In this document: in pieces, positions 1 to 7,649 of the stretch
How positions within the stretch are numbered: position 1 is the first letter of the stretch
Layout: every line of letters begins with the position of its first letter
NCBI GenBank assembly: GCA_052318935.1
Contig: JBQRKO010000015.1
Source of the DNA: Niallia sp052318935
GTDB lineage: Bacteria; Bacillota; Bacilli; Bacillales; Cytobacillaceae
Reading direction: 5' to 3' (one strand)
DNA length: 64,000 nt
Program-made: the position numbers and the translations under genes
The notes under the pieces: generated by a model
Seen by the model: only the letters and a program-made list of their open reading frames with translations
Database searches by the model: none
What the model was told of the DNA's origin: nothing

Positions 1-263
1 TAAAGCATAGTCTAACATGTCCGATTAGCCAAGCTGCTTTTGATGAATATCAGCAATTTACAGAAGCTAATGAAAATGTTAATGCTTATTATTTAGCTGT
101 ACAGGATTCAAGACCATTATCCAATCATATTGCAGAATCGTATCAAATTAAGCATGAGTCTCCACAAGTATTGTTATTTTCAAATAATGATGTCGTTTGG
201 AATGCATCTCACCGTAATATAACCGTTGATGCTTTAACAGATGCTGTTAATACGAATAAATAA
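1..263 (+). CDS. ytxJ: YtxJ, bacilliredoxin-like protein (3' part only)
   Basis: The window opens inside this gene; the reading frame starts with the AAG at position 3 and runs to TAA at 261-263. The visible 86 residues begin with KHSLTCPIS, a thioredoxin-like active-site region with a single cysteine followed by Pro-Ile-Ser, and continue with a thioredoxin-fold second half containing a conserved cis-proline-like SPQ segment. This matches the YtxJ family of monothiol proteins linked to bacillithiol redox chemistry. In B. subtilis ytxGHJ lies just upstream of aroA-ccpA, as here apart from the accessory block. The N-terminal part is outside the window. A strong terminator follows. Confidence 0.85.
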   Translation, partial: KHSLTCPISQAAFDEYQQFTEANENVNAYYLAVQDSRPLSNHIAESYQIKHESPQVLLFSNNDVVWNASHRNITVDALTDAVNTNK

Positions 264-269
264 AAAATG

Positions 270-318
270 ACGGATTCCCTAGACGTTTTTAAACGATTTG
301 GGGAATCCGTTTTTTTTT
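270..318 (+). terminator. Rho-independent terminator of ytxJ
   Basis: The stem ACGGATTCCC / GGGAATCCGT is followed by a run of T. Its T-run is directly abutted by repeat A1. Confidence 0.85.
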
Positions 319-492
319 GCTCTGTTAAATTCTATTGTTGATTTTCAAAAGGTCAGGGAATCCACTCCCTTTCCGCGGACGAACTGGCAAGCCTCCTCGC
401 TCGTACCTCACTGCGGGGTCTTGCCAGCCCGTTTTTCCACAGGAGTCTCGTAGATTCCCTTCCTATAAACAACATTATCGTTTAACAGAGCC
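319..492. repeat. MITE-like repeat, family A (copy A1, full length)
   Basis: A 174-bp element with inverted ends (GCTCTGTTAAA at the left, TTTAACAGAGCC at the right). Its GC-rich inner core contains a GGGAATC-type inverted repeat and the sequence CCACAGGAGTCTCG shared with family B cores. It lies in the T-tract of the ytxJ terminator, and runs of T flank both ends, compatible with a target duplication. No open reading frame is present. Confidence 0.8.
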
Positions 493-521
493 TTTTTTTA
501 GATGAAAAAGACAAAATTTTA

Positions 522-583
522 CTGACAATCGTCATTATATGTTTTATAATGCAATTAAGTAAACTTCGGGTTTACTTAATTGC
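522..583 (+). promoter_or_regulatory. Sigma-A promoter plus perfect palindromic operator for the TetR gene
   Basis: The -35 box CTGACA (522-527) and -10 box TATAAT (545-550) are separated by 17 bp. Immediately after the -10 box lies a perfect 14-bp inverted repeat, GCAATTAAGTAAAC (551-564) and its complement (570-583), around a 5-bp spacer. A dyad over the transcription start is the usual layout for TetR autorepression, so this is inferred to be the operator of the adjacent regulator. Confidence 0.8.
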
Positions 584-606
584 ACATAGATGAATGGGTG
601 TGTTAA

Positions 607-1254
607 ATGGGAATAAATGAGCGAAAACAGAAAGAAAAACAAATTCGTCGAAACGATATAATTGATGCTGCTGAACGAGTTTTTTTCTCAATGGGATATT
701 CAGTGGCAACGATGAATGATGTAGCGAGAGAAGCAGAGTTTAGTAAAAGAACGGTGTATGTTTATTTTAATAGCAAGGAACAAATTTATTTTGAAATAAT
801 GTTAAGAGGCTACAGACTATTAATAGAAATGCTAGAAAAAGAATGGCAGAACAAAAAGGTTGGTGACTCGCTAGATTATATTCGAAAAATGGGAAGAATC
901 CTTTTTCAGTTTAGCAAGATGTATCCCGATTATTTTGAAGCAATCGTTGAATATGAAAACGGGGAAAAGGATTTTGACAATGGTATACCAGATCATTCTA
1001 GGGAAGAATGTTATGCTTTGGGAGAGAAAGTATTTGGATTTTTGATTGACGCATTAAAGGAGGGAGTAGCGGAAGAGCATATTCGTAAGAATTTAGATTT
1101 GACTAATACAGCCCTCATTTTATGGTCATGTATCGTAGGTGTATTTACGATGACAAAGAGAAAGAAGAGTTATTTTAAACATTATCATCAAAAAAATTCT
1201 GAAGATTTGATTCCTGAAGCATTAGAGCTTTTAATAAGATCCATTCAAAATTAA
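607..1254 (+). CDS. TetR/AcrR family transcriptional regulator
   Basis: A 215-residue protein with an N-terminal TetR helix-turn-helix (about residues 15-62: DIIDAAERVFF, MNDVAREAEFSKRTVYVYF) and a divergent all-helical ligand-binding C-terminal domain. It starts at ATG 607. It is 18 bp upstream of the Acg-family oxidoreductase, so the two are probably co-transcribed from the promoter at 522-550, whose start region is covered by a perfect palindrome. The likely role is an autorepressor that releases the operon on binding a small molecule; the ligand cannot be deduced. This gene and the next interrupt the usual ytxJ-aroA neighbourhood and look like an accessory insertion. Confidence 0.85.
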   Translation: MGINERKQKEKQIRRNDIIDAAERVFFSMGYSVATMNDVAREAEFSKRTVYVYFNSKEQIYFEIMLRGYRLLIEMLEKEWQNKKVGDSLDYIRKMGRILFQFSKMYPDYFEAIVEYENGEKDFDNGIPDHSREECYALGEKVFGFLIDALKEGVAEEHIRKNLDLTNTALILWSCIVGVFTMTKRKKSYFKHYHQKNSEDLIPEALELLIRSIQN

Positions 1255-1272
1255 AGAAGGGGTAGAAACGAA

Positions 1273-2487
1273 ATGAAAAAGGTGAAAAGAAAAATAAGTT
1301 TTCTTACCATATCATTGTCGGTTTTTCTAGTAATTGTATTTTTTACAATCTTAATAGTTAGCGGTGCTTTTTTAACACCTAAATATTTAGAGCCATGGAA
1401 AAAAAGCTATGCATCACAATTTGATGACCCTAGAGTAAGTTTAGCATCACAAGGGCTTTTAGCGGCTAGCGGTCACAACATGCAGCCGTGGATCATCCGA
1501 CTTGATAAAGAAAATCCGAATGTATTTTACCTGTATGCGGATTCAAAAAAGCTAGTACAACAAGTCGATCCATATGCAAGACAAACGCTAATCTCTCAAG
1601 GGACTTTTTTAGAATATGTGAAAATAGCAGGTGCAGAACATGGCTATGATGTAGGTCTGGACTTATTTCCTGAGGGAGAATATGATAAACGGAACATTAA
1701 GGAAAGCATGAAACTAAAGCCTGTAGCAAAAGTTACTTTAAAGAAAGTGGAAAGAAAAGAAAATGTACTTTATCCTTATCTTTATTTGATGGATACAAAT
1801 AGATTTGAATACGAGAATATTACATTAACTGATCAACAAATCAAGCAGTTAAATGAGCTGAGTAATGAAGCTGGTATTACGATTAAGATTTTTCAGGATC
1901 ATACTAATGTAAAAAATCTTGGTCGATTTGCAATTGATGGTGCAAAAATTGAATCTAAGATTCACAGAATCAATAAAGAATCTGGAGAAATTTTTCGTGC
2001 CAATGAGTATCAAAAAAATAAATATCGATATGGTTTTTCTGTTGAAGGGCAAGGGATTACGAGAATGAAAAAACATCTAATGCAAGGCTTACTGACACTT
2101 ATTCCCTCTATGAATAATGAAAAAGCATCAGCTGATTTATTTGTAAAGTCCACTCAGATTGGAGTGAATAACACTCCAGTATATGCGATGATTATGACAA
2201 AAGATAATAGCAGAAGCAATCAGGTGAAGGCAGGAATGATCTATAGTCGTCTTGTTTTGACTGCACACAGCATGGGCTTTGTCATGCAGCCCCCTAGTCA
2301 AGTATTGGAAGAATACCCAGAAATGAAAGAACAGAATCATAAAATTCATCAGGAATATGCGTTACATGGAGAAACGATTCAGATGTTTGTTCGCATGGGC
2401 AAGCCAACAAAAGAAGCTCCGAAAAGTATGCGACAGGATATACTGGAGTTTATTGAAGGAAAAGGGGACGGAGCTTCGCATACTTGA
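1273..2487 (+). CDS. Acg-family FMN-binding oxidoreductase (nitroreductase fold), membrane-anchored
   Basis: A 404-residue protein. Residues about 12-33 form a hydrophobic segment after a Lys-rich N-terminus, suggesting a signal anchor. The motif AASGHNMQPW (about residues 64-73) is the hallmark of Acg-like nitroreductase-fold proteins, and the C-terminal part contains a second nitroreductase-like region (AGMIYSRLVLTAHSMGFVMQPPSQ). Family members bind FMN; their substrates are mostly unknown. It follows a TetR gene by 18 bp. An inverted repeat (2473-2481 with 2512-2520) spans its stop codon but lacks a T-run, so it is only a weak terminator candidate. The convergent FtsA-like gene ends 49 bp away. 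Confidence 0.75.
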   Translation: MKKVKRKISFLTISLSVFLVIVFFTILIVSGAFLTPKYLEPWKKSYASQFDDPRVSLASQGLLAASGHNMQPWIIRLDKENPNVFYLYADSKKLVQQVDPYARQTLISQGTFLEYVKIAGAEHGYDVGLDLFPEGEYDKRNIKESMKLKPVAKVTLKKVERKENVLYPYLYLMDTNRFEYENITLTDQQIKQLNELSNEAGITIKIFQDHTNVKNLGRFAIDGAKIESKIHRINKESGEIFRANEYQKNKYRYGFSVEGQGITRMKKHLMQGLLTLIPSMNNEKASADLFVKSTQIGVNNTPVYAMIMTKDNSRSNQVKAGMIYSRLVLTAHSMGFVMQPPSQVLEEYPEMKEQNHKIHQEYALHGETIQMFVRMGKPTKEAPKSMRQDILEFIEGKGDGASHT

Positions 2488-2536
2488 AATGTAAACAGAT
2501 GCTGTTACAACATGCGAAGCCCCGCAGACACCGCCT

Positions 2537-4693
2537 TTATGATGTCGTAACGGACCAAATAATGTCAAGATCGTCGCCTTTTTTAATAGGGGTTAAAAAT
2601 GTTGCCGTTTTCCCATTTCTTTTTAATTCAAATGTACCGTTATTTGTTTTCGGCATATCTATTTGCACGTACGCAAATAAATCTTGGAATAGAAAACCTT
2701 CGAATGGTTTTTGCTCTATTATAATGTCATCATGATCAAAGACCTTATCTTCCATGGAAAGAATTTGATCATTTCTTTTAAATTGAGCTAATTGCTTGGA
2801 TAATGTCAGTTTTTTTCCATTAAAAGTAATAGGGATGACTTGGTATAATAATACTTGTTTTATTTCTGCCAACTCTTGGACGGTAGGTGACTTTCTCTTT
2901 TTTATCGTTAGTTCATCACGATGATTAAATGTAGAAGATAATTTAGCCTGTATACCGTTGCGTAGGATTTTTCCGGAAAATGCAGGGAACACAGTTTCTT
3001 TTCCATTAATTTTTACTTTAAATGGTGTTAATTCAGCAAGGAAATCATGTAATTCCAGGGAAAGAAGGACATCTTGAATAGTAGCTGCAAGTTTATACTC
3101 TATAACATCTCTGTCTTGAATCCATGTCTCTTGTGATGCTGGTTTGCCGTTGCATCGTATAGTTGCTTGCAGCTTATGATTTTCACCATTAATGTTAATG
3201 ATATTTTCTGTTAAGTCATCTAATAAATCCTTTATTTGCACTACTGCGGCCTGGCCATCTTCCCCTTTATTTACCGTTAATTCTTCTCCATTCTCAACAG
3301 TATCATCTAAGGAACATTCTATACCATTTCTGCTAATAACCGGAGCTTGACCATGGGTGCCTGGAATGGTGATATTTTGATTATTTAAAGTGATAATCAT
3401 GGCGTTCCCTGGTTTTCCATATAATTTTGTCAATTTTAAACCTGAGGCAAGTAAACAATCACCGACTGTTAATTTATTTACTTCAAATAATCGAACTGGC
3501 TGTTCATTCACGTATACAGTTTTATATTGAACAGGTGATTTTCCTGCTGCTATCGCAATCCCTATTGGTGTAACTAATTCTGGACCGTTCATCATCGAAT
3601 TTTCAAACGTCAAATTGGTAATGGCATCCATCCCTCTAATGGCCACTCGATTCGATGTTAACTCTAACATCTCGGCAATTTTTTGCTGTAATGCCGGTGT
3701 TTGGCTGCCTCCGCCGACAAGCATAACCGCTTTTGGTGCTTTTTGATTATTAAGCGCAAGAATTTCTCTGCATATGCTGTCCGCAAGCTTATCTAACGCA
3801 ACAGAAATCTTCTCCATTACCTCGTTTTTATGTAATTCCGTTGTAAATCCTAATATATCAGTTACGGTAATGATATCTTGATTGGATAGCTCCTTTTTAG
3901 CTGCTTCAGCAAGTGGAAAGTCTAATAAATACTGATCACTTATTGCTTCTGTAATTTCGTCCCCAGCAACTGGTACCATTCCATATGCAATAACTGTTCC
4001 TAAATCGGTAATTGCAATATCAGATGTTCCTGCACCAATATCTACTAGTGCAACATTTAATCTTCGCATGGATGGAGGAATGAGTACATTAATAGCGGCA
4101 ATTGGTTCTAATGTTAATGCATCCATTTCTAAATTCGCACGATGTAAGGCAGCAATTAAAGATTCTACTACCACTTTAGGGAGAAAGGTAGCAATAATTT
4201 CGACAGTGGCCATATTTCCTTGTTGATCCAGTAAATTTCCTAATTCTTGATCATCTAATACATAACGTAATACAGAATAGCCAACGCAATAATAAAACTG
4301 ACTTTTTTCTCGATTATTTTTTTCTGCAACAGAACTTTGCGCTATTTGAACAGCCGTAAGCTCCATATGTAAAATATCTTGTTTCGTCATCATTGGTTTT
4401 CCTTCCATATTGACAGAATAGGAAGATTTTTCTGTTTTAAGTGCACGTCCTGCAGCAGCAACACACACTTTGTGTAATGGTCCATGATTTTGTTCTAATT
4501 GCGTTTTGATTTTTTGAATAATTTTAGAAACCGCCAATACATCATGTATTTGACCATCAAGCATAGCTCGTTCTGTATGTTCAACGGAAAGAATTTCTAA
4601 AACATGATAATTTTCTTCTTCTTTTTCTAATATAATACCGACGACAGAGCGAGTACCAATATCTAAAGCGAATAACTTTTCTTTATTAGACAA
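2537..4693 (-). CDS. Long FtsA-like actin-fold ATPase
   Basis: A 718-residue protein whose first ~400 residues resemble FtsA/PilM-type actin-fold ATPases: ALDIGTRSVVG at the N-terminus, an SHS2-like 1C region, VALVDIGAGTSDIAI as phosphate-2 motif, and AVMLVGGGSQTPALQQKI as adenosine motif. Standard FtsA is about 420-440 residues; here ~300 residues follow, with repeated small domains (for example LTVGDCLLASGLKL and the beta-rich segments after it) whose function I do not recognise. It starts with TTG at 4693, preceded by AAGGTG at a good distance. It is a single gene, divergent from aroA. It is not the ftsAZ-operon ftsA, which would sit beside ftsZ. A cytoskeletal or scaffold role is inferred only from the fold. 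Confidence 0.75.
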   Translation of the reverse strand: MSNKEKLFALDIGTRSVVGIILEKEEENYHVLEILSVEHTERAMLDGQIHDVLAVSKIIQKIKTQLEQNHGPLHKVCVAAAGRALKTEKSSYSVNMEGKPMMTKQDILHMELTAVQIAQSSVAEKNNREKSQFYYCVGYSVLRYVLDDQELGNLLDQQGNMATVEIIATFLPKVVVESLIAALHRANLEMDALTLEPIAAINVLIPPSMRRLNVALVDIGAGTSDIAITDLGTVIAYGMVPVAGDEITEAISDQYLLDFPLAEAAKKELSNQDIITVTDILGFTTELHKNEVMEKISVALDKLADSICREILALNNQKAPKAVMLVGGGSQTPALQQKIAEMLELTSNRVAIRGMDAITNLTFENSMMNGPELVTPIGIAIAAGKSPVQYKTVYVNEQPVRLFEVNKLTVGDCLLASGLKLTKLYGKPGNAMIITLNNQNITIPGTHGQAPVISRNGIECSLDDTVENGEELTVNKGEDGQAAVVQIKDLLDDLTENIININGENHKLQATIRCNGKPASQETWIQDRDVIEYKLAATIQDVLLSLELHDFLAELTPFKVKINGKETVFPAFSGKILRNGIQAKLSSTFNHRDELTIKKRKSPTVQELAEIKQVLLYQVIPITFNGKKLTLSKQLAQFKRNDQILSMEDKVFDHDDIIIEQKPFEGFLFQDLFAYVQIDMPKTNNGTFELKRNGKTATFLTPIKKGDDLDIIWSVTTS

Positions 4694-4889
4694 AAAGACA
4701 CCTTCTTTATTATTTAAAAATAGTGAAATGATAGGAAGTAATAAATATTACAATGCTTTAACGCTTAAAAGCGTTTAATTATTAAAGAAAATTAGTGACA
4801 ACGGAAAAAAGATGATTTATAATAAACCCAATTACAAGAAATGTAACATATTTTTATATGTCGATAAAGATTATTAAAATTTGTTTAAA

Positions 4890-4976
4890 GTGTGTGTTCA
4901 AAAAGGGAACAAATTAGAAGCAAGCTAACGAAGAGATTAGAGGCTTTAACTTTGCGACTTTTTGGAATCCTTTTAA
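4890..4976. repeat. Intergenic repeat remnant, family D (TTCAAAA-ended)
   Basis: The 343-bp gap between the FtsA-like gene and aroA contains a segment starting GTGTGTTCAAAAAGGGAACA and ending CGACTTTTTGGAATCC. The ends are roughly inverted and similar to those of the element at 13497-13645. It appears degenerate. Nothing else is recognisable in the gap. Confidence 0.4.
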
Positions 4977-5036
4977 ATAGAAAGTGTATATAAATTAATT
5001 TTTCTGCATTGACATAGGATAAAGGATGGGATAATA

Positions 5037-6113
5037 GTGAGTAACAAAGATTTAGATGCACTGCGTAATCGTGTAGACGAAGTGAATTTAGAAATACTAG
5101 AAAAAATTAATGAAAGAGCTGCACTCGTACAAGAAATTGCCCAAACAAAAGTAACACATGGTGCACACCGTTACGATCCGGTACGCGAACGCAAAATGCT
5201 TGATAATATTTTAGAGAAAAACAACGGTCCATTTGATAATGCAACTGTTGCTCATTTATTTAAACAAATTTTCAAAGCTGGGTTACAATTGCAGCAAGAT
5301 GATGACAGCAAAGCGCTGCTAGTTTCTCGTAAAAAGAAACCAGAAGATACGATTATCGATTTAAAAGGAACAAAAATTGGCGATGGAGTTCCAAAGTTTG
5401 TATTCGGACCATGTTCTGTTGAGTCATATGAACAGGTTGCTAAAGTTGCAGAATCGGTTAAAGCAAAAGGCTTAACCTTATTACGTGGAGGTGCATTTAA
5501 GCCAAGAACATCTCCATACGATTTCCAAGGTCTTGGTGTGGAAGGCTTAAAAATATTAAAACGTGTAGCAGATGAATATGATTTATCTGTAATCAGCGAA
5601 ATTGTTAGTCCAGAGCATATTGAAGAAGCATTAGATTATATCGATGTGATTCAAATTGGTGCTCGTAATATGCATAACTTTGAATTACTAAAAGCAGTAG
5701 GAAGTGTGAAAAAGCCTGTTCTACTAAAAAGAGGGTTAGCTGCAACGGTTGAAGAATTCATAAATGCGGCTGAATATATTATTTCACAAGGAAATGATCA
5801 AATCATGCTTTGTGAACGAGGCATTCGTACGTATGAACGAGCGACAAGAAATACATTAGATATTTCTGCTGTACCAATTTTAAAACAAGAAACACATCTT
5901 CCTGTCTTTGTTGATGTTACACATTCTACTGGAAGAAAAGATTTACTGTTGCCATGTGCAAAAGCAGCACTTGCAATCGGTGCAGATGGAGTGATGGCGG
6001 AAGTGCATCCAGATCCTGCAGTAGCATTATCTGATTCTGCACAACAAATGGATTTAAACCAGTTTGATGAATTTTATAAAAACATTCAAGCAACTCCGTT
6101 TGTAAAAGCATAA
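5037..6113 (+). CDS. aroA: Chorismate mutase / 3-deoxy-7-phosphoheptulonate synthase
   Basis: A 358-residue bifunctional enzyme, the same length as B. subtilis AroA. Residues 1 to about 85 are an AroQ-type chorismate mutase domain (LDALRNRVDEVNLEILEKI, then the KMLDNILEKN region). Residues about 105-350 are a DAHP synthase barrel (FGPCSVES, LRGGAFKPRTSPY, IQIGARNMHNFELL, CERGIRTYE, FVDVTHSTGRK). It joins PEP and erythrose 4-phosphate at the entry to the shikimate pathway; the mutase domain is known to act as a chorismate/prephenate sensor for feedback inhibition in Bacillus. It starts with GTG at 5037 after AAAGGATGGG. Repeat A2 lies between the stop codon and the terminator. Confidence 0.95.
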   Translation: MSNKDLDALRNRVDEVNLEILEKINERAALVQEIAQTKVTHGAHRYDPVRERKMLDNILEKNNGPFDNATVAHLFKQIFKAGLQLQQDDDSKALLVSRKKKPEDTIIDLKGTKIGDGVPKFVFGPCSVESYEQVAKVAESVKAKGLTLLRGGAFKPRTSPYDFQGLGVEGLKILKRVADEYDLSVISEIVSPEHIEEALDYIDVIQIGARNMHNFELLKAVGSVKKPVLLKRGLAATVEEFINAAEYIISQGNDQIMLCERGIRTYERATRNTLDISAVPILKQETHLPVFVDVTHSTGRKDLLLPCAKAALAIGADGVMAEVHPDPAVALSDSAQQMDLNQFDEFYKNIQATPFVKA

Positions 6114-6129
6114 GTTTATCTATATGAAA

Positions 6130-6213
6130 AGCGCTGTTAAACGATAATGTTGATTTGGAAAGCGAGTGGATTCCCTGACCATTTATAAATCAACAATGAA
6201 ATTTAACAGAGCG
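6130..6213. repeat. MITE-like repeat, family A (short copy A2)
   Basis: An 84-bp core-less derivative: left end GCTGTTAAACGATAATGTTG, right end ATTTAACAGAGCG, inner AT-rich part with GTGGATTCCCTGACC shared with the other family A copies. The flanks ATATGAAA and ATTTGAAA are a 7/8 match, consistent with an 8-bp target duplication. It separates aroA from its terminator. Confidence 0.8.
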
Positions 6214-6220
6214 ATTTGAA

Positions 6221-6280
6221 AAAAAGCGTAGGTTTGATTCTATCCAAACGTTTGGAGGATCATCAGCCTATGCTTTTTTT
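6221..6280 (+). terminator. Terminator of aroA
   Basis: The outer stem AAAAAGCGTAGG / CCTATGCTTTTT contains an inner CCAAACGTTTGG hairpin and ends in a T-run. It is displaced from aroA by the A2 repeat. Confidence 0.8.
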
Positions 6281-6286
6281 ATCTTT

Positions 6287-6343
6287 GGCTCTGTTAAACG
6301 ATCATGTTTTTTAGAGGAAGGAATCTGCGAGACTTCTGCGAGG
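6287..6343. repeat. Family A repeat, solo left end (A3)
   Basis: It begins GGCTCTGTTAAACGATCATG and continues into the family core (GAATCTGCGAGACTTCTGCG), but no right end is found before ccpA. It is a truncated copy. Confidence 0.65.
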
Positions 6344-6402
6344 GTGATTACATTAAAAAGTAAAAAAAGTAGATGTTTTTGAAAAAAAATGAAAGCTTGT
6401 CA

Positions 6403-6431
6403 TTGCGGCATTTGTAACGTTATCGTATGAT
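6403..6431 (+). promoter_or_regulatory. Probable sigma-A promoter of ccpA
   Basis: TTGCGG (6403-6408) and TATGAT (6426-6431) are spaced by 17 bp, about 120 bp upstream of the ccpA start. No consensus cre site is seen near it. Confidence 0.5.
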
Positions 6432-6548
6432 TAAATACATAATTAGACAAGATTAGCTAAATCAAGACAAAGTAAAATGATTAGTTTCTAGCTACTTGCA
6501 ACAAAATAAACTGATGGTATGTACGAACAAAAGGAGTGTTTTATAATT

Positions 6549-7547
6549 ATGAATATAACGATATATGATGTTGCGAGAGAGGCAAGTGTATCAATGGCTA
6601 CTGTATCAAGAGTAGTTAATGGTAATCCAAATGTAAAACCTGCAACTAGAAAAAAGGTATTAGAAGTAATTGATCGCTTAGGTTATCGACCCAATGCTGT
6701 AGCGCGTGGTTTAGCTAGCAAAAAAACGACTACTGTCGGGGTGGTTATCCCTGATATTTCCAGTACGTTTTATGCGGAGTTGGCGCGTGGGATAGAAGAT
6801 ATTGCCACGATGTATAAATACAATATTATATTAAGCAACTCTGATCAAAATAAAGATAAGGAGCTCCATTTATTAAATACAATGTTAGGAAAACAGGTAG
6901 ATGGCATTGTGTTTATGGGGGCCAATATTACAGAAGAGCATGTACAGGAATTTGAAAAATCTCCAGTTCCGATTGTACTTGCAGCAAGTATAGAAGAAAG
7001 CGGGAAAATTTCTTCTGTTAATATCGACTATGCTCAAGCAACCTTTGATGTGGTAACTTCTTTTGTTGAAAAAGGACATAAAGTCATTGCACTTGTACTT
7101 GGGAGCTTAGAAGAGCCTATTAATCGAAACGAAAAACTTGTTGGGTATAAAAGAGCATTAGAAGCTGCAGGCATTGCCTTTGATGAAAATTTAGTTATGG
7201 AAGGCGACTATTCATATGAATCTGGTTTAGAGTCGTTTGATAAATTGATGGAATTACCGAATAAACCTACAGCAATTTGTGTTGGGTCGGATGAAATGGC
7301 AATAGGTGTTATTCATGGAGCGGAGGATATGGGATATAATGTTCCAGAGGATTTTGAAATCATCAGCTCTGATAACACAAAGCTTACGTTAATGGTAAGA
7401 CCACAGCTAACGACGATTGTTCAGCCATTATATGATATTGGGGCTGTAGCTATGCGACTATTAACGAAGTACATGAATAAAGAAACAGTGGAAGATCATA
7501 TTGTTGTACTTCCACACCGTATAGAAGAACGAGCATCTACGAAATAA
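6549..7547 (+). CDS. ccpA: Catabolite control protein A (LacI family)
   Basis: A 332-residue regulator, essentially the B. subtilis length of 334. Residues 1 to about 55 form the LacI-type helix-turn-helix and hinge (ITIYDVAREASVSMATVSRVVNG, then RPNAVARGLASKKT). The rest is a periplasmic-binding-protein-like core that binds HPr-Ser46-P. It controls carbon catabolite repression and activation at cre sites; plausible targets in this window include ackA. The start is ATG 6549, behind AAAGGAGTG, not the longer in-frame start at 6519. It is preceded by aroA, the conserved Bacillus order. In B. subtilis acsA-acuABC and motPS follow this region; here a penicillin-binding protein gene takes that place. 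Confidence 0.95.
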   Translation: MNITIYDVAREASVSMATVSRVVNGNPNVKPATRKKVLEVIDRLGYRPNAVARGLASKKTTTVGVVIPDISSTFYAELARGIEDIATMYKYNIILSNSDQNKDKELHLLNTMLGKQVDGIVFMGANITEEHVQEFEKSPVPIVLAASIEESGKISSVNIDYAQATFDVVTSFVEKGHKVIALVLGSLEEPINRNEKLVGYKRALEAAGIAFDENLVMEGDYSYESGLESFDKLMELPNKPTAICVGSDEMAIGVIHGAEDMGYNVPEDFEIISSDNTKLTLMVRPQLTTIVQPLYDIGAVAMRLLTKYMNKETVEDHIVVLPHRIEERASTK

Positions 7548-7550
7548 GTA

Positions 7551-7585
7551 AAAAGGAATGGCTTTTTTAGAGCCATTCCTTTTTC
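7551..7585 (+). terminator. Terminator of ccpA (probably bidirectional)
   Basis: AAAAGGAATGGCT and AGCCATTCCTTTTT form a strong symmetric stem between the convergent ccpA and PBP genes. A second small inverted repeat (ACAATG to CATTGT) lies at 7591-7629. Confidence 0.85.
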
Positions 7586-7649
7586 TTTGGACAATGTTCA
7601 AGCATAAAACATGCTTGTAGGCATTGTCGAGCTGTTTAAGTAAAATTGT

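Noticed and set aside
4753..4778. The inverted repeat AACGCTTAAAAGCGTT upstream of the FtsA-like gene as a cre site
   Set aside because: It has a palindromic look but not the conserved TG and CA edges of cre; no function assigned.
5009..5035. TTGACA-15-GATAAT directly before the aroA start as a promoter
   Set aside because: It would give a nearly leaderless message and overlaps the ribosome binding site AAAGGATGGG.
6411..6425. A cre-like sequence (TTGTAACGTTATC) upstream of ccpA
   Set aside because: It lacks one base in the centre compared with the TGWAANCGNTNWCA consensus, so the half sites are out of register.
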